From NCBI RefSeq assembly GCF_014493765.1, contig NZ_JACTVJ010000001.1, positions 372,001-436,000 of the forward strand: a stretch of DNA of 64,000 nt, read 5' to 3'. The position numbers and the translations under genes are program-made. This DNA is from Streptomyces polyasparticus (lineage in GTDB: Bacteria; Actinomycetota; Actinomycetes; Streptomycetales; Streptomycetaceae). Below the pieces are notes generated by a model. It did no database searches, had not been told where the DNA came from, and worked only from the letters and a program-made list of their open reading frames with translations. This document shows, in pieces, positions 1-7,294 of this stretch. Positions within the stretch are counted from its first letter, which is position 1. Each line of letters opens with the position of its first letter.

Positions 1-261
1 GGCGGCACTCTGGTGATCTCCGGCGCCACGAGCGGCGACCGTCCCTCGCACGCCGAGCTGACCCGGGTCTTCTTCCTGGAGCTGAAGATCGTCGGCTCGA
101 CGATGGGCAGCAAGGACGAGCTGGAGGACCTGCTCTCCTTCTGCGCCGCCACGGGGGTGCGCCCCGTCATCGACGAGGAGCTTCCCCTCGACCGTGCGCG
201 CGAGGGCTTCGAGCGCATGGCGTCCGGCGAACTCTTCGGCAAGATCGTGCTGACGGTCTGA
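1..261 (+). CDS. zinc-binding dehydrogenase, C-terminal part (5' cut by window)
   Basis: The reading frame is open from base 1, so the gene begins upstream and only the last 86 codons are seen. The visible part matches the C-terminal end of medium-chain dehydrogenase/reductases: a beta-strand with GST near 'KIVGSTMGS', a helix, then 'PVIDEELPLDRAREGFERM' and the usual end 'GELFGKIVLTV'. In this family the segment closes the Rossmann domain and returns to the catalytic domain. Substrate, metal ligands and start lie outside the window. It runs toward the TetR gene, which is on the opposite strand. The family is confident, the substrate unknown. Confidence 0.85.
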   Translation, partial: GGTLVISGATSGDRPSHAELTRVFFLELKIVGSTMGSKDELEDLLSFCAATGVRPVIDEELPLDRAREGFERMASGELFGKIVLTV

Positions 262-305
262 CCGTACGGCTCAAGTCGCTGCGTATCCGGCCCGGTCGGC
301 CGCCC

Positions 306-357
306 GCTACGTGCAGACGGTGATCAGCCGGGCTACTTGTAGAGGGTGATCAGCCGG
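306..357. repeat. 26-bp direct duplication spanning the TetR stop codon
   Basis: Bases 306-331 and 332-357 are two 26-bp copies with three mismatches, both starting gctac and ending gtgatcagccgg. The second copy contains the last codons and TAG stop (complement of 333-335) of the TetR gene. The first copy lies just downstream of the gene and keeps its own copy of the stop. Confidence 0.8.
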
Positions 358-944
358 GCCAGATGCCTGCCCGCGATCTCCAGCGGCTCCATGCTCCGCG
401 ACACCTGGGCCGCGAGCTCCGCGCCCTCCAGCGTGCTGATCGCCGTATGGGCCAGCTCGTACGCGTCCTCCTGCGCGATCCCCCCGGCGCGCAGCTTGTC
501 CTGCACGAGGTCGCGCCAGCGCGCGAAGGTCCGGGCCGCGGCGGTCTGGATGTCCGGGATACGGCCCGCGGCGCCGAGCGAGGTCGTCGTGATCGGGCAG
601 CCGTCGATCCAGTCGGAGTCGCGCAGCCCCTCGGCCATCCGGCGGCTCAGGACGATCATCGCCTCCGCCGGGTCCTCGACCGTGCCGAGCACATGCCGCA
701 GCTCCTCGACGAACTCCTGGTCGCCGTGCTGGATGGCCGCGACCGCGAGCTCCTGCTTCCCGCCGGGGAAGAAGTGGTACACGGAGCCGAGGGTGGCCGA
801 GGCCTCCTGCGAGATCTGCTTGATCCCGGTGCCGTCGTAGCCCTGCCGCTGCATCAGGCGCGACGCCGCCCGCACGATGCGGGTACGGGTGTCGCCCGGC
901 GCGCCCGCGGCCGTCTCCGTCTTTGCCTTCGCCTTGGTGGTCAC
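333..944 (-). CDS. TetR/AcrR family transcriptional regulator (LmrA/YxaF-like)
   Basis: A 203-aa one-domain repressor-type protein. The N-terminal TetR helix-turn-helix lies at about residues 21-67, with the recognition region 'SATLGSVYHFFPGGKQ', whose aromatic run before GGK is typical of the family. The C-terminal ligand domain carries 'GCPITTTSLGAA' near residue 117, as in the LmrA/YxaF branch. The gene is divergent from an imine-reductase-like gene, and two identical 20-bp palindromic sites lie between the starts. The simplest reading is that it represses itself and that enzyme, released by a small ligand. The ligand cannot be read from sequence. Confidence 0.9.
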   Translation of the reverse strand: MTTKAKAKTETAAGAPGDTRTRIVRAASRLMQRQGYDGTGIKQISQEASATLGSVYHFFPGGKQELAVAAIQHGDQEFVEELRHVLGTVEDPAEAMIVLSRRMAEGLRDSDWIDGCPITTTSLGAAGRIPDIQTAAARTFARWRDLVQDKLRAGGIAQEDAYELAHTAISTLEGAELAAQVSRSMEPLEIAGRHLARLITLYK

Positions 945-960
945 GTGCGCCAGCCTACCG

Positions 961-980
961 GATAGAGCGTTCGTTCTAGA
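961..980. promoter_or_regulatory. putative TetR operator, copy 1
   Basis: A 20-bp site with an imperfect dyad: half-sites TAGAGCG and CGTTCTA flank a central TT (6 of 7 positions symmetric). An identical 20-bp copy lies at 1007-1026. This copy is 16 bp from the TetR start codon and would block its expression. Confidence 0.75.
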
Positions 981-1006
981 ACTGTGCTACGTTGAATCCC
1001 GTTCTG

Positions 1007-1026
1007 GATAGAGCGTTCGTTCTAGA
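1007..1026. promoter_or_regulatory. putative TetR operator, copy 2
   Basis: Exact second copy of the site at 961-980, 46 bp further on, ending just before the AGAGGAG ribosome-binding site of the reductase gene. The conserved dyad, the repetition and the position between divergent genes support operator function. Confidence 0.75.
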
Positions 1027-1036
1027 GGAGATTCCC

Positions 1037-1939
1037 ATGCGCAGCAACGACGTGACCACGAAGAAGTCCGTGACCGTGATCGGCCTCGGCCCGATGGGGC
1101 AGGCGTCGGCCCGTGCGTATCTCGCGGCCGGCTACGACGTGACCGTGTGGAACCGCACCGCGAGCAAGGCGGACGGTGTGGTGGCCGAGGGCGCGAAACT
1201 CGCGGGCTCGGTCGAAGAAGCCCTGAGGGTGGGGGAGTTGGTGATCCTCAGCCTCACCGACTACGACGCGATGTACGCGATCCTCGAACCGGCCGCCGAT
1301 GCGCTGGCGGGCACGGTCGTCGTCAACCTCAGCTCCGACACCCCGGAGCGCTCCCGCGAGGGCGCCGCCTGGGCCGAGAAGCGCGGAGCGCGCTACATCG
1401 CCGGCGGTTTCGGTGTCTCGCCGGCGCAGGTCGGCACCCCCGAGGGCTTCGCGTACTACAGCGGACCGGAGGAACTGGTCGAGGCGCACCGGCCGGCGCT
1501 CGAAGTGCTCGCCAGGGTCGACTACATGGGCGCCGACCCCGGCCTCGCGCCGCTCTGGTACCAGCTCCAGCTCGGCATGTTCTGGTCCAGCTTCGCCGCC
1601 TACCTGCACACGCTCGCGGTGGCGAACGCCAACGGGATCACCGCCGAGGAGCTGCTCCCGTACGCCGCGGACACCGCCGATTCCGTATCGGGGTTCCTGA
1701 AGTTCTACACACCGCGCCTTCAGGCGGGCAGCCATGAGGGTGATGTGGACCGCCTGTCGATGGGCGTGGCCAGCGTCGAGCACGTCACGCACACGGCCCG
1801 GGACTCGGGCGTCGACACCGCGCTGCCCGAGGCGCTGCTCTCGGTGTTCCGGCGCGGCATCGAGGCCGGGTTCGCGGACCGGAGCGCCACGAGCCTGCTG
1901 GAGGTCTTCAAGGGGGCCGGTCCTGTCAACCATGGTTGA
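1037..1939 (+). CDS. NAD(P)-dependent oxidoreductase, imine reductase / beta-hydroxyacid dehydrogenase type
   Basis: A 300-aa protein. The N-terminal Rossmann domain (about residues 12-165) starts with 'VTVIGLGPMGQASARAYL' and has 'VWNR' at the end of strand 2, where the Arg favours NADPH. The C-terminal half is helical and resembles the dimerising domain of imine reductases/reductive aminases rather than 6-phosphogluconate dehydrogenases; the usual catalytic Lys of beta-hydroxyacid dehydrogenases is not obvious. ATG 1037 is chosen because AGAGGAG sits 6 nt upstream; an in-frame ATG at 992 lies inside the operator region. Its divergent TetR partner suggests induction by a substrate-like small molecule. 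The reaction (imine or keto reduction) is inferred from family only. Confidence 0.8.
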   Translation: MRSNDVTTKKSVTVIGLGPMGQASARAYLAAGYDVTVWNRTASKADGVVAEGAKLAGSVEEALRVGELVILSLTDYDAMYAILEPAADALAGTVVVNLSSDTPERSREGAAWAEKRGARYIAGGFGVSPAQVGTPEGFAYYSGPEELVEAHRPALEVLARVDYMGADPGLAPLWYQLQLGMFWSSFAAYLHTLAVANANGITAEELLPYAADTADSVSGFLKFYTPRLQAGSHEGDVDRLSMGVASVEHVTHTARDSGVDTALPEALLSVFRRGIEAGFADRSATSLLEVFKGAGPVNHG

Positions 1940-1940
1940 C
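1925..1940. promoter_or_regulatory. GTCAAC-N4-GTTGAC palindrome, copy 1
   Basis: A perfect 16-bp palindrome with spacer CATG that overlaps the stop codon of the reductase gene. The same dyad with spacer GTAA recurs at 1952-1967, 27 bp further on centre to centre. It is probably part of the operator of the HTH/ClpN pair. Confidence 0.65.
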
Positions 1941-1949
1941 ATGCTGATG

Positions 1950-1969
1950 CTGTCAACGTAAGTTGACAG
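1950..1969. promoter_or_regulatory. CTGTCAAC-N4-GTTGACAG palindrome, copy 2
   Basis: A perfect inverted repeat, 8 bp per arm, with spacer GTAA, ending one base before the ATG of the small HTH gene. Binding here would cover the start region, which suggests autoregulation by the HTH protein it precedes. Confidence 0.7.
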
Positions 1970-1970
1970 C

Positions 1971-2180
1971 ATGACCGATGCAACGGATCTCGCCGAGCGG
2001 GCGGGTGATCGCGACCCCCGGGTCGGGCTGCGGGCCGTCGCCGCACTGCGGCGGCTGCTCGAACAGCTCGAAGCGGTCCAGGTGCGCAGCGCGCGCCATC
2101 AGGGCTGGTCCTGGCAGGAGATCGCCGCCGAGCTCGGGGTGAGCAGGCAGGCCGTCCACAAGAAGTACGGGAGGCAGTGA
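1971..2180 (+). CDS. small helix-turn-helix DNA-binding protein
   Basis: A 69-aa protein made of an acidic N-terminal helix and a C-terminal helix-turn-helix, 'WSWQEIAAELGVSRQAVHKKYG' without its last residues being needed, at about residues 46-67. The recognition helix is SRQAVHKK. There is no sensor domain. The stop codon overlaps the next start (TGATG), so it is translationally coupled to the ClpN-domain protein. Twin GTCAAC-N4-GTTGAC palindromes lie directly upstream. I infer that it is the DNA-binding half of a two-protein regulator, with the ClpN protein as its partner. Confidence 0.8.
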   Translation: MTDATDLAERAGDRDPRVGLRAVAALRRLLEQLEAVQVRSARHQGWSWQEIAAELGVSRQAVHKKYGRQ

Positions 2181-2752
2181 TGTTCGAGCGGTTCACGGAG
2201 GGCGCGCGGGGCGTGGTCGAGGGCGCGGTGGCCCACGCGAAACGGGCGGACGCCGACGAGGTCGAGCCCGGACATCTGCTGCTCGCGCTGCTCGACGCGC
2301 GGGGCACGAAGGGCGCGTTCGCGCTCTCGGCCCTGGGCGTACGGCCGGAGGCGGTGGTCTCCGACCTGGAGGAGGCGCGGCGCCGGGGCGGGGTCTCGGC
2401 GGCGGACGCCGAGGCGCTGGCCGGGCTCGGGATCGATGTCGGCGAGATCGTCTCGCGGGTCGAGGAGACCCATGGCGAGGGTGCCCTCGCGCAGGGCAGG
2501 CCGCGCGGGCGGCGTCTGTGGTCCGGCTCGGGCCACCGGCCGTTCACGCGGGAGGCGAAGACCGTACTGGAGCAGTCCCTGCGGGTCGCTCTCGCGCGCA
2601 AGGAGAAGTCCATCGGGGACGAGCACCTGCTGCTCGCGATGGTGGCGCGGCCCGGAGTCGTACGGGACGTACTCGCCGGGTGCGGCGTGACCTTCGACGC
2701 GGTGGAGCGGGTCCTCGGGAACGGCAACGGGGGTGCCGCCAAAGCCGGTTGA
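2180..2752 (+). CDS. Clp N-terminal (ClpR) domain protein without ATPase
   Basis: A 190-aa protein with the double Clp-N repeat found at the front of ClpA/ClpC. Repeat 1 (about residues 2-70) has 'FERFTEGARGVVEGAVAHA' and 'GHLLLALL'; repeat 2 (about 115-175) has 'FTREAKTVLEQSLRVAL' and 'DEHLLLAMV'. No AAA+ module follows, so it cannot unfold proteins itself. In Clp proteins this domain binds substrates and adaptors. ATG 2180 overlaps the stop of the HTH gene; a GTG three bases upstream is possible. I infer a sensing or adaptor role coupled to the HTH protein. Confidence 0.85.
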   Translation: MFERFTEGARGVVEGAVAHAKRADADEVEPGHLLLALLDARGTKGAFALSALGVRPEAVVSDLEEARRRGGVSAADAEALAGLGIDVGEIVSRVEETHGEGALAQGRPRGRRLWSGSGHRPFTREAKTVLEQSLRVALARKEKSIGDEHLLLAMVARPGVVRDVLAGCGVTFDAVERVLGNGNGGAAKAG

Positions 2753-2759
2753 CGGCTCC

Positions 2760-2846
2760 GGCGGGAGAGGTCGGGCTCCGACGGTCCCGGCCGGAGAGAT
2801 CGGGCTCCGACGGTCCCGTCGGCAGAGGTCAGGCTCCTACGGTCCC
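2760..2846. repeat. three tandem 29-bp copies derived from the 3' end of the DinB gene
   Basis: Units at 2760-2788, 2789-2817 and 2818-2846, each sharing gagrtcgggctccgacggtccc-like sequence. The third unit contains the stop and last codons of the DinB gene (complement strand). The other two are decayed copies in the gap between the convergent ClpN and DinB genes. Confidence 0.8.
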
Positions 2847-3338
2847 GTCGACGCCCTCGCGCAGGAAGTCGGCGTGGCCGTTGTGCCGCCCGTATTCGAG
2901 CAGCATGTGCGTCATCACGAACCGCAGCGAGACCTCCTTGTCCCAGCGCGGCTGGTAGCCGGTGACGTCGAGCGACGCGGCCTCCTTCTCGATCCGGCGC
3001 GACCGCTCCACCTCGGCCTCCCAGGCGCCGAACGCCTCGGACCGGGTGGAGGCGCTCGCGTCGTACGCGGCCTGGAAGTCGATCTCGTCGGACCACACCA
3101 TGGGCGCGTCGCGGTCCTCGAACGCCCGGTGGAACCAGGCGCGTTCGACCTCCGCCATATGCCGCACCAGGCCGAGCAGCGAGAGCGTGGACGGAGCCAT
3201 CGACTGCCGGCGCAGCTCCTCGTCGGTGAGCCCCTCGCACTTCATGGCGAGGGTCGCGCGGTGGTAGTCGAGGAAGGCGCGCAGCGTGTCGCGCTCGCTG
3301 CCGGACAGCGGCGGTGCGCTGCGGTGGTCGGCGGTCAT
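2829..3338 (-). CDS. DinB family protein (DUF664 type)
   Basis: A 169-aa four-helix-bundle protein of the DinB/YfiT type. Metal-binding histidines of the family are visible at 'LVRHMAEVERAWFHRAF' (about residue 65) and at 'HMLLEYGRHNGHADFL' (about 145). In actinobacteria such proteins are often thiol-dependent (mycothiol) transferases or of unknown role. ATG at 3338 is preferred because GAGGAG lies 8 nt upstream; an in-frame ATG at 3374 lacks a ribosome-binding site. The last codons have been duplicated downstream as a 29-bp tandem repeat. Confidence 0.85.
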   Translation of the reverse strand: MTADHRSAPPLSGSERDTLRAFLDYHRATLAMKCEGLTDEELRRQSMAPSTLSLLGLVRHMAEVERAWFHRAFEDRDAPMVWSDEIDFQAAYDASASTRSEAFGAWEAEVERSRRIEKEAASLDVTGYQPRWDKEVSLRFVMTHMLLEYGRHNGHADFLREGVDGTVGA

Positions 3339-3464
3339 GCCGTACGTCTCCTCACGCCTGGGTCCCTGGGCCACGTCAGTATCCCCGCAGGTGAACGGGC
3401 GTTGTCAGTGGGGGCGGCTAACTTGGCGGGAGTCGAGTCCTCGTGCCCTCACAAGGAGTCCCTC

Positions 3465-4025
3465 ATGCCCGTGCCCGTCGAATTCGTCCCCGCGGACTCC
3501 GCGGTCCGCCGGCCGGTCACCAAGGTCGGCGGTCAGCCCGTATGGCTGGAGGAGCCGCAGTGGCCGCTCTCGCGCGTCAGCGGTGAACCCATGGAGTTCC
3601 TGGGGCAGTTCGAGCTCGGCGACGGCCGGCTCGGCTATCTCTTCATGACGGCCTCCGAGGGCGGTGGCGGGTCGACGTTCGAGCCCGAGGGCGGGGAGAA
3701 CGCGCTGATCGTCCAGCCCGCCGGCCGCGTCCCCGACTTCCTGGCGGTCGAGGCGGCGGACTCGGGGCCCTCGGCGGGGGAGGACTTCGTCCCGCGGGCG
3801 GTGGAGCGCGCGCCGGACGGCGAGGAGTGGCAGTTCCTCGGCGGCCCGGACGTCCAGCCCAACTGGCTGCAGGGCGGCGAGCACCCGGGGCCCGGCTGGC
3901 AGCTGATAGCGCAGCTGGACTCGGCGGGCCTGCCCTTCTTCGTCAACTTCGGTGACATGGGGGTGGGTTATGCCTTCCTGTCACCCGACGGCAAGGAGGG
4001 GCGGTTCCTCTGGCAGTGCGGGTAG
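3465..4025 (+). CDS. conserved protein, DUF1963/YwqG-like
   Basis: A 186-aa soluble protein. It has the recurring pattern of DUF1963 proteins, 'GGQPVWLEEPQWP' followed by 'MEFLGQFEL' and, near the end, 'GVGYAFLSPDGKEGRFLWQCG'. AAGGAG 6 nt before ATG 3465 fixes the start; an earlier in-frame ATG at 2733 would run antisense through the DinB gene. There is no signal peptide or membrane segment. Function is not known for the family, and the gene stands alone here. Confidence 0.7.
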   Translation: MPVPVEFVPADSAVRRPVTKVGGQPVWLEEPQWPLSRVSGEPMEFLGQFELGDGRLGYLFMTASEGGGGSTFEPEGGENALIVQPAGRVPDFLAVEAADSGPSAGEDFVPRAVERAPDGEEWQFLGGPDVQPNWLQGGEHPGPGWQLIAQLDSAGLPFFVNFGDMGVGYAFLSPDGKEGRFLWQCG

Positions 4026-4217
4026 CCGAGGGCTGTTCCGGAGGGCGCGTTCCCGGCATGTGCGCAGATGAGACCCGGCGCAGGGAACGGAACAGTCCCT
4101 GCCATGTACGTGATCGGTAACGATCGGCGGCGCCATGAAGGCTTGTTGATCCGGCCGGGGCAGAATCTGCTCGCCGGCCAGACCAGTGAGCCGGATGAGA
4201 CTCATCGGGGGAACACC

Positions 4218-4907
4218 ATGCGCGTTGCCGGCAAGAACGGAAAGAGCTTCGTCCTGGGGGCCGCGGTCCTCGCCGCCCTCCTGTCCACCACGGCCTGCGA
4301 GTCGGGCGCGGACGACGCGAAGGCCGGCGGGAGCAAGCCGTCCGCGACCGCCACGCAGACCGACAAGCCGTCGAAGCCGGCCGGGGACGAGTCGGGCACG
4401 CCCGCCCCGGACGCGAGCAAGGACGCGGGCTCCGGCGGATCGGACGGCGGCAAGGACGGCGGCGGTACGGGCGGCGAGAACCCGGCCGAATCGGTCTGCG
4501 CCGGCGACGGCCAGGGCCCGTACGGGGCGGTCGAGTCGGTCAACTTCGGCGGCGAGGCGCCCAACACGACGATGGGCCTGGTCCTCGGCCACTACAAGTG
4601 CGAGGGCGGCGAGACCGAGCCCGCGTTCGTGCCGGACAGCGCGACCGGGGCCGCGACCAACGTCATGCTCGATGACGCCAAGCTCAAGGTGGTCGTCGCC
4701 GGCGAGCTCGCCAAGCGCCTCGGCACCAAGACGCCGGACGTCAACAGCTTCGTGCAGGAGATCGCGGAACTGCAGGACGAGGGCAAGCTCGGCGGTGCCA
4801 AGTCCCCCCAGTTCTACTTCCAGTCCGACGCGCCGAACCCGGATGCCCCTGACGGCGAGGACACCAAGATCGTCTACCTGCACCAGATCCACTTCGTGAT
4901 CGAGTAG
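4218..4907 (+). CDS. secreted lipoprotein, unknown function
   Basis: A 229-aa protein with a lipoprotein signal peptide: positive 'MRVAGKNGK', a hydrophobic stretch, then lipobox LSTTAC with Cys at about residue 27. A low-complexity Ser/Gly/Asp/Lys linker follows to about residue 90, then a compact domain of about 135 aa with two cysteines ('ESVCAGDG' and 'GHYKCEGG') that could form a disulphide. GGGGGA before ATG 4218 supports the start. I do not recognise the C-terminal domain. A perfect hairpin terminator follows. Confidence 0.8.
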   Translation: MRVAGKNGKSFVLGAAVLAALLSTTACESGADDAKAGGSKPSATATQTDKPSKPAGDESGTPAPDASKDAGSGGSDGGKDGGGTGGENPAESVCAGDGQGPYGAVESVNFGGEAPNTTMGLVLGHYKCEGGETEPAFVPDSATGAATNVMLDDAKLKVVVAGELAKRLGTKTPDVNSFVQEIAELQDEGKLGGAKSPQFYFQSDAPNPDAPDGEDTKIVYLHQIHFVIE

Positions 4908-4945
4908 CCGGGACGGTGGTCGCTCCGGCCACCGGGCAGGCAGCT

Positions 4946-4980
4946 GAACGGGCGAGGGCTTCGTGAGCCCTCGCCCGTTC
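4946..4980. terminator. bidirectional hairpin terminator
   Basis: A perfect 15-bp stem (4946-4960 with 4966-4980) and a 5-nt loop TCGTG between the convergent lipoprotein and PadR genes. It is G/C-rich without a long T tract, as usual in Streptomyces. Confidence 0.85.
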
Positions 4981-4996
4981 CCTTGCCTCTGTCCGG

Positions 4997-6094
4997 CTAC
5001 TTGGCGGCCCGTCCCCGCAGGATCGAGCCGAGCCGTACCGCGGTGGCGGACAAGTGCCGCCGCGCGTCGGCAAGTTGCTCTTCCGTCACGCCGTGGTCCC
5101 GGGCCGCGTCCCTGACGTCGTCACGGAAGCGGTCGAGCAGGCGGTCCAGGTCGCGGGCCGGGTCGCCCGTCGACTCCTCGTGCACCCAGGCGGGTTCCTC
5201 GCCGGAGGGCGCGAAGTCGTCCGCGTCCCGTACGTCGTCCCGAACGTGATCGCGTACGTCGTCCCGTACGGCATCGGTGGCGTCGGACTTGCCGAAGTCC
5301 ACCACGACCCGGGGCTCGGACTCCGTCGCGGACCCGGTGGCCGCGCCCCAGGCGCCCGGCTTGGTGAAGCGCCCCAGCTCCTTGGTGATCTCGGAAAGGC
5401 CCTCGCGGAGCCCGGTCGGCCAGTCCCCGCGCTGGAAGTGGTCCTGCACCTTGTCCTGGACCTGCTTGGCGACCCGCTGCATCTCCTCGCGGGCCTTCTC
5501 CTGGGCATCGCGATGCGCGTCCTGCGCCTGGCGCCGCGCCTGCTGGGCGTCCTCGCGGGCTCGCCGCGACTCGTCCTTGGCGCGCCGCGCCTGCTCCTTC
5601 AACTCCTGCTTGGCGCGCCGCAGTTCCTCCTTGGCGAGCTGCCAGGACTCGCTGTCGCCGAAGGCGTTCTCCCAGTCCGTACCGCGTCCGGACTTCCGTC
5701 CGGTGGAGCGCGCCTCGCCGGCCGCGGCGCGCATCTCGCGCCGCAGATCGCCGGCGGCGCCGCGGACGTCGTCGCGGATCTCGGCGGCGAGCTCGGCCAC
5801 GGACTCGCGGATCTCCAGTTCGAGGTCGGCCAGTTCGCCGCTGCGGCCGGCCAGTTCGGCGCGGCCCGCGTCGGTGATCGAGTAGACCTTGCGGCCGCCC
5901 TCGGTGGTGTGCGTGACCAGACCCTCGGCCTCCAGCTTGGCCAGGCGCGGGTAGACGGTGCCGGCGGACGGGGCGTACAGGCCCTGGAAGCGCTCCTCCA
6001 GGAGCCGGATGACCTCGTACCCGTGGCGCGGGGCCTCGTCGAGAAGCTTGAGCAGATACAGCCGCAGCCGGCCGTGGGCGAAGACGGGGGCCAT
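4997..6094 (-). CDS. PadR family regulator with long coiled-coil extension
   Basis: A 365-aa protein. The N-terminal PadR winged helix (about residues 8-85) starts 'RLYLLKLLDEAPRHGYEVI' and has the signature 'GTVYPRLAKLEAEGLV'. A long charged helical region rich in Arg/Ala/Glu/Gln follows (about 135-225), with a heptad-like pattern that predicts a coiled coil, then an acidic 'DDVRD' repeat stretch and a helical C-terminus. Typical PadR proteins have 100-200 aa, so this one is long. The ATG is 1 nt after the stop of the DUF4097 gene, so the two form an operon, probably under PadR control from the AT-rich sites at 7142-7175. Confidence 0.88.
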   Translation of the reverse strand: MAPVFAHGRLRLYLLKLLDEAPRHGYEVIRLLEERFQGLYAPSAGTVYPRLAKLEAEGLVTHTTEGGRKVYSITDAGRAELAGRSGELADLELEIRESVAELAAEIRDDVRGAAGDLRREMRAAAGEARSTGRKSGRGTDWENAFGDSESWQLAKEELRRAKQELKEQARRAKDESRRAREDAQQARRQAQDAHRDAQEKAREEMQRVAKQVQDKVQDHFQRGDWPTGLREGLSEITKELGRFTKPGAWGAATGSATESEPRVVVDFGKSDATDAVRDDVRDHVRDDVRDADDFAPSGEEPAWVHEESTGDPARDLDRLLDRFRDDVRDAARDHGVTEEQLADARRHLSATAVRLGSILRGRAAK

Positions 6095-6095
6095 C

Positions 6096-7079
6096 TCAGA
6101 GCACCTTCCCGTTCGGGCCCTCGGGGGAGGGCGGTGCGTCGGAGGGGGGTGCGTCGGTTGCGGGTGCGTCGGCCGCGGGGGTGTGGGTCGTGGGCGCGTC
6201 GGCCGACGGGGCGGTCGGGGGCGTGTCCGTCAGCGGGGCGTCCGCCGGGGGTGCGTCGTCGAAGCCGTCGCGGGCCGGGCGGCGAAGGAGGGCGATCGCG
6301 CCGGAGATCGTGGTCGCCTTGAGCTTGCCGCGTCCGGCGCCGAGCCGGCCGGTGATGCGCTTGGCGCCCCACTGGCCCGAGACCCGCAGGTCCTCGAAGG
6401 CGTTGGAGACGGCGCCGCTGGTCGTGTTCGCCTCGACCTCGGCGTCCGCGGGGTGCGGAAGGCGGATGGCGATCTCGCCCGAGACGCTGTTCAGGGCGAC
6501 GTCGGTGGCGCGGTCCGCGGGGTCCAGATCCACGATCATGTCGCCGCTCACGGAGTCGGCGCGCACGGACGTACCGGCGTCGACGACGGTCAGATTCCCG
6601 GATACGGAGTTGAAGCGGAGCTCGCCCGTGACGGACTGGGCCTCGACATCGCCGGACACGGACTCGGCGCGCACCGGTCCGCTCAGGCCGACGAGGGCGC
6701 AGTCGCCGGTGACACCCTTGACCGTGGTGGCCCCGTCGATCCCGGAGACCATCGCGCTCGCGCCGACCACGCCGACCTCGACCCGGGTGCCGGTGGGCAC
6801 GGCGAGCGAGACGACCGCGCGGCGCTGCCAGCCCTTGCGGTCGAGGAACTTGAGCCAGCCCTTCCAGGGCAGATCGTCATAGCCGACGGTGAGTACGCCG
6901 TCCTCGTGGCCGACGAGCAGTTCGGGTCCGTGCACCTCGGTGATCTCGAGGCGGGCGGTGGCTTCGTCGGTCCCGACGACGTTCACCGTTCCATTGACGA
7001 TGCGTACCTGCAGGGTCGTCACCGGGTCGTCGAAGGTGAGCTTCTGGGGCTCGGCGACGGTCCACGTCGACTCTGGCAT
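6096..7079 (-). CDS. DUF4097 family beta-strand repeat protein
   Basis: A 327-aa protein. The body is a chain of repeated short strands of the type 'VKGVTGDCALVGLSGPVRA', 'ESVSGDVEAQSVTGELRF', 'NSVSGNLTVVDAGTSV', typical of DUF4097 right-handed beta-solenoids. The last 60 residues are a Pro/Ala/Thr/Asp low-complexity tail. There is no signal peptide. ATG 7079 has GGAGG upstream; a further in-frame ATG at 7190 lies inside the promoter. It is the first gene of an operon with the PadR regulator. Such pairs are frequent in actinobacteria and the molecular role is unknown. Confidence 0.85.
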   Translation of the reverse strand: MPESTWTVAEPQKLTFDDPVTTLQVRIVNGTVNVVGTDEATARLEITEVHGPELLVGHEDGVLTVGYDDLPWKGWLKFLDRKGWQRRAVVSLAVPTGTRVEVGVVGASAMVSGIDGATTVKGVTGDCALVGLSGPVRAESVSGDVEAQSVTGELRFNSVSGNLTVVDAGTSVRADSVSGDMIVDLDPADRATDVALNSVSGEIAIRLPHPADAEVEANTTSGAVSNAFEDLRVSGQWGAKRITGRLGAGRGKLKATTISGAIALLRRPARDGFDDAPPADAPLTDTPPTAPSADAPTTHTPAADAPATDAPPSDAPPSPEGPNGKVL

Positions 7080-7141
7080 GGCTGACCTCCTTCGGCCTGG
7101 GGCGGCCCCGGGCGCGTGGCCTGGGGAGTGATTGACGCGCC

Positions 7142-7175
7142 ATATCGCGTCTTCCTCTAGACACGATATATCGCG
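7142..7175. promoter_or_regulatory. putative PadR operator pair
   Basis: Two direct copies of ATATCGCG (7142-7149 and 7168-7175) lie 26 bp apart in an AT-rich patch of otherwise G/C-rich DNA; the second is part of the palindrome CGATATATCG (7164-7173). They precede the DUF4097-PadR operon and are the best candidates for its operator. Confidence 0.6.
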
Positions 7176-7269
7176 GATACGGAGAGTCAAGCGGCCGTGA
7201 ACCGGAGATCTGTCTCGGGGGCTCCCTTAGGGGGCGAGGTTCTATAGCGGGGCAAAAGCGGGCTGATAT

Positions 7270-7288
7270 GGACAAGTTGTCCTAGCTT
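7270..7288 (+). promoter_or_regulatory. palindrome and -10 of the 7295 gene
   Basis: A perfect 13-bp palindrome GGACAAGTTGTCC (7270-7282) abuts a -10-like TAGCTT (7283-7288) that ends 6 nt before the ATG at 7295. This suggests a regulated, leaderless promoter. Confidence 0.5.
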
Positions 7289-7294
7289 TGAGGC

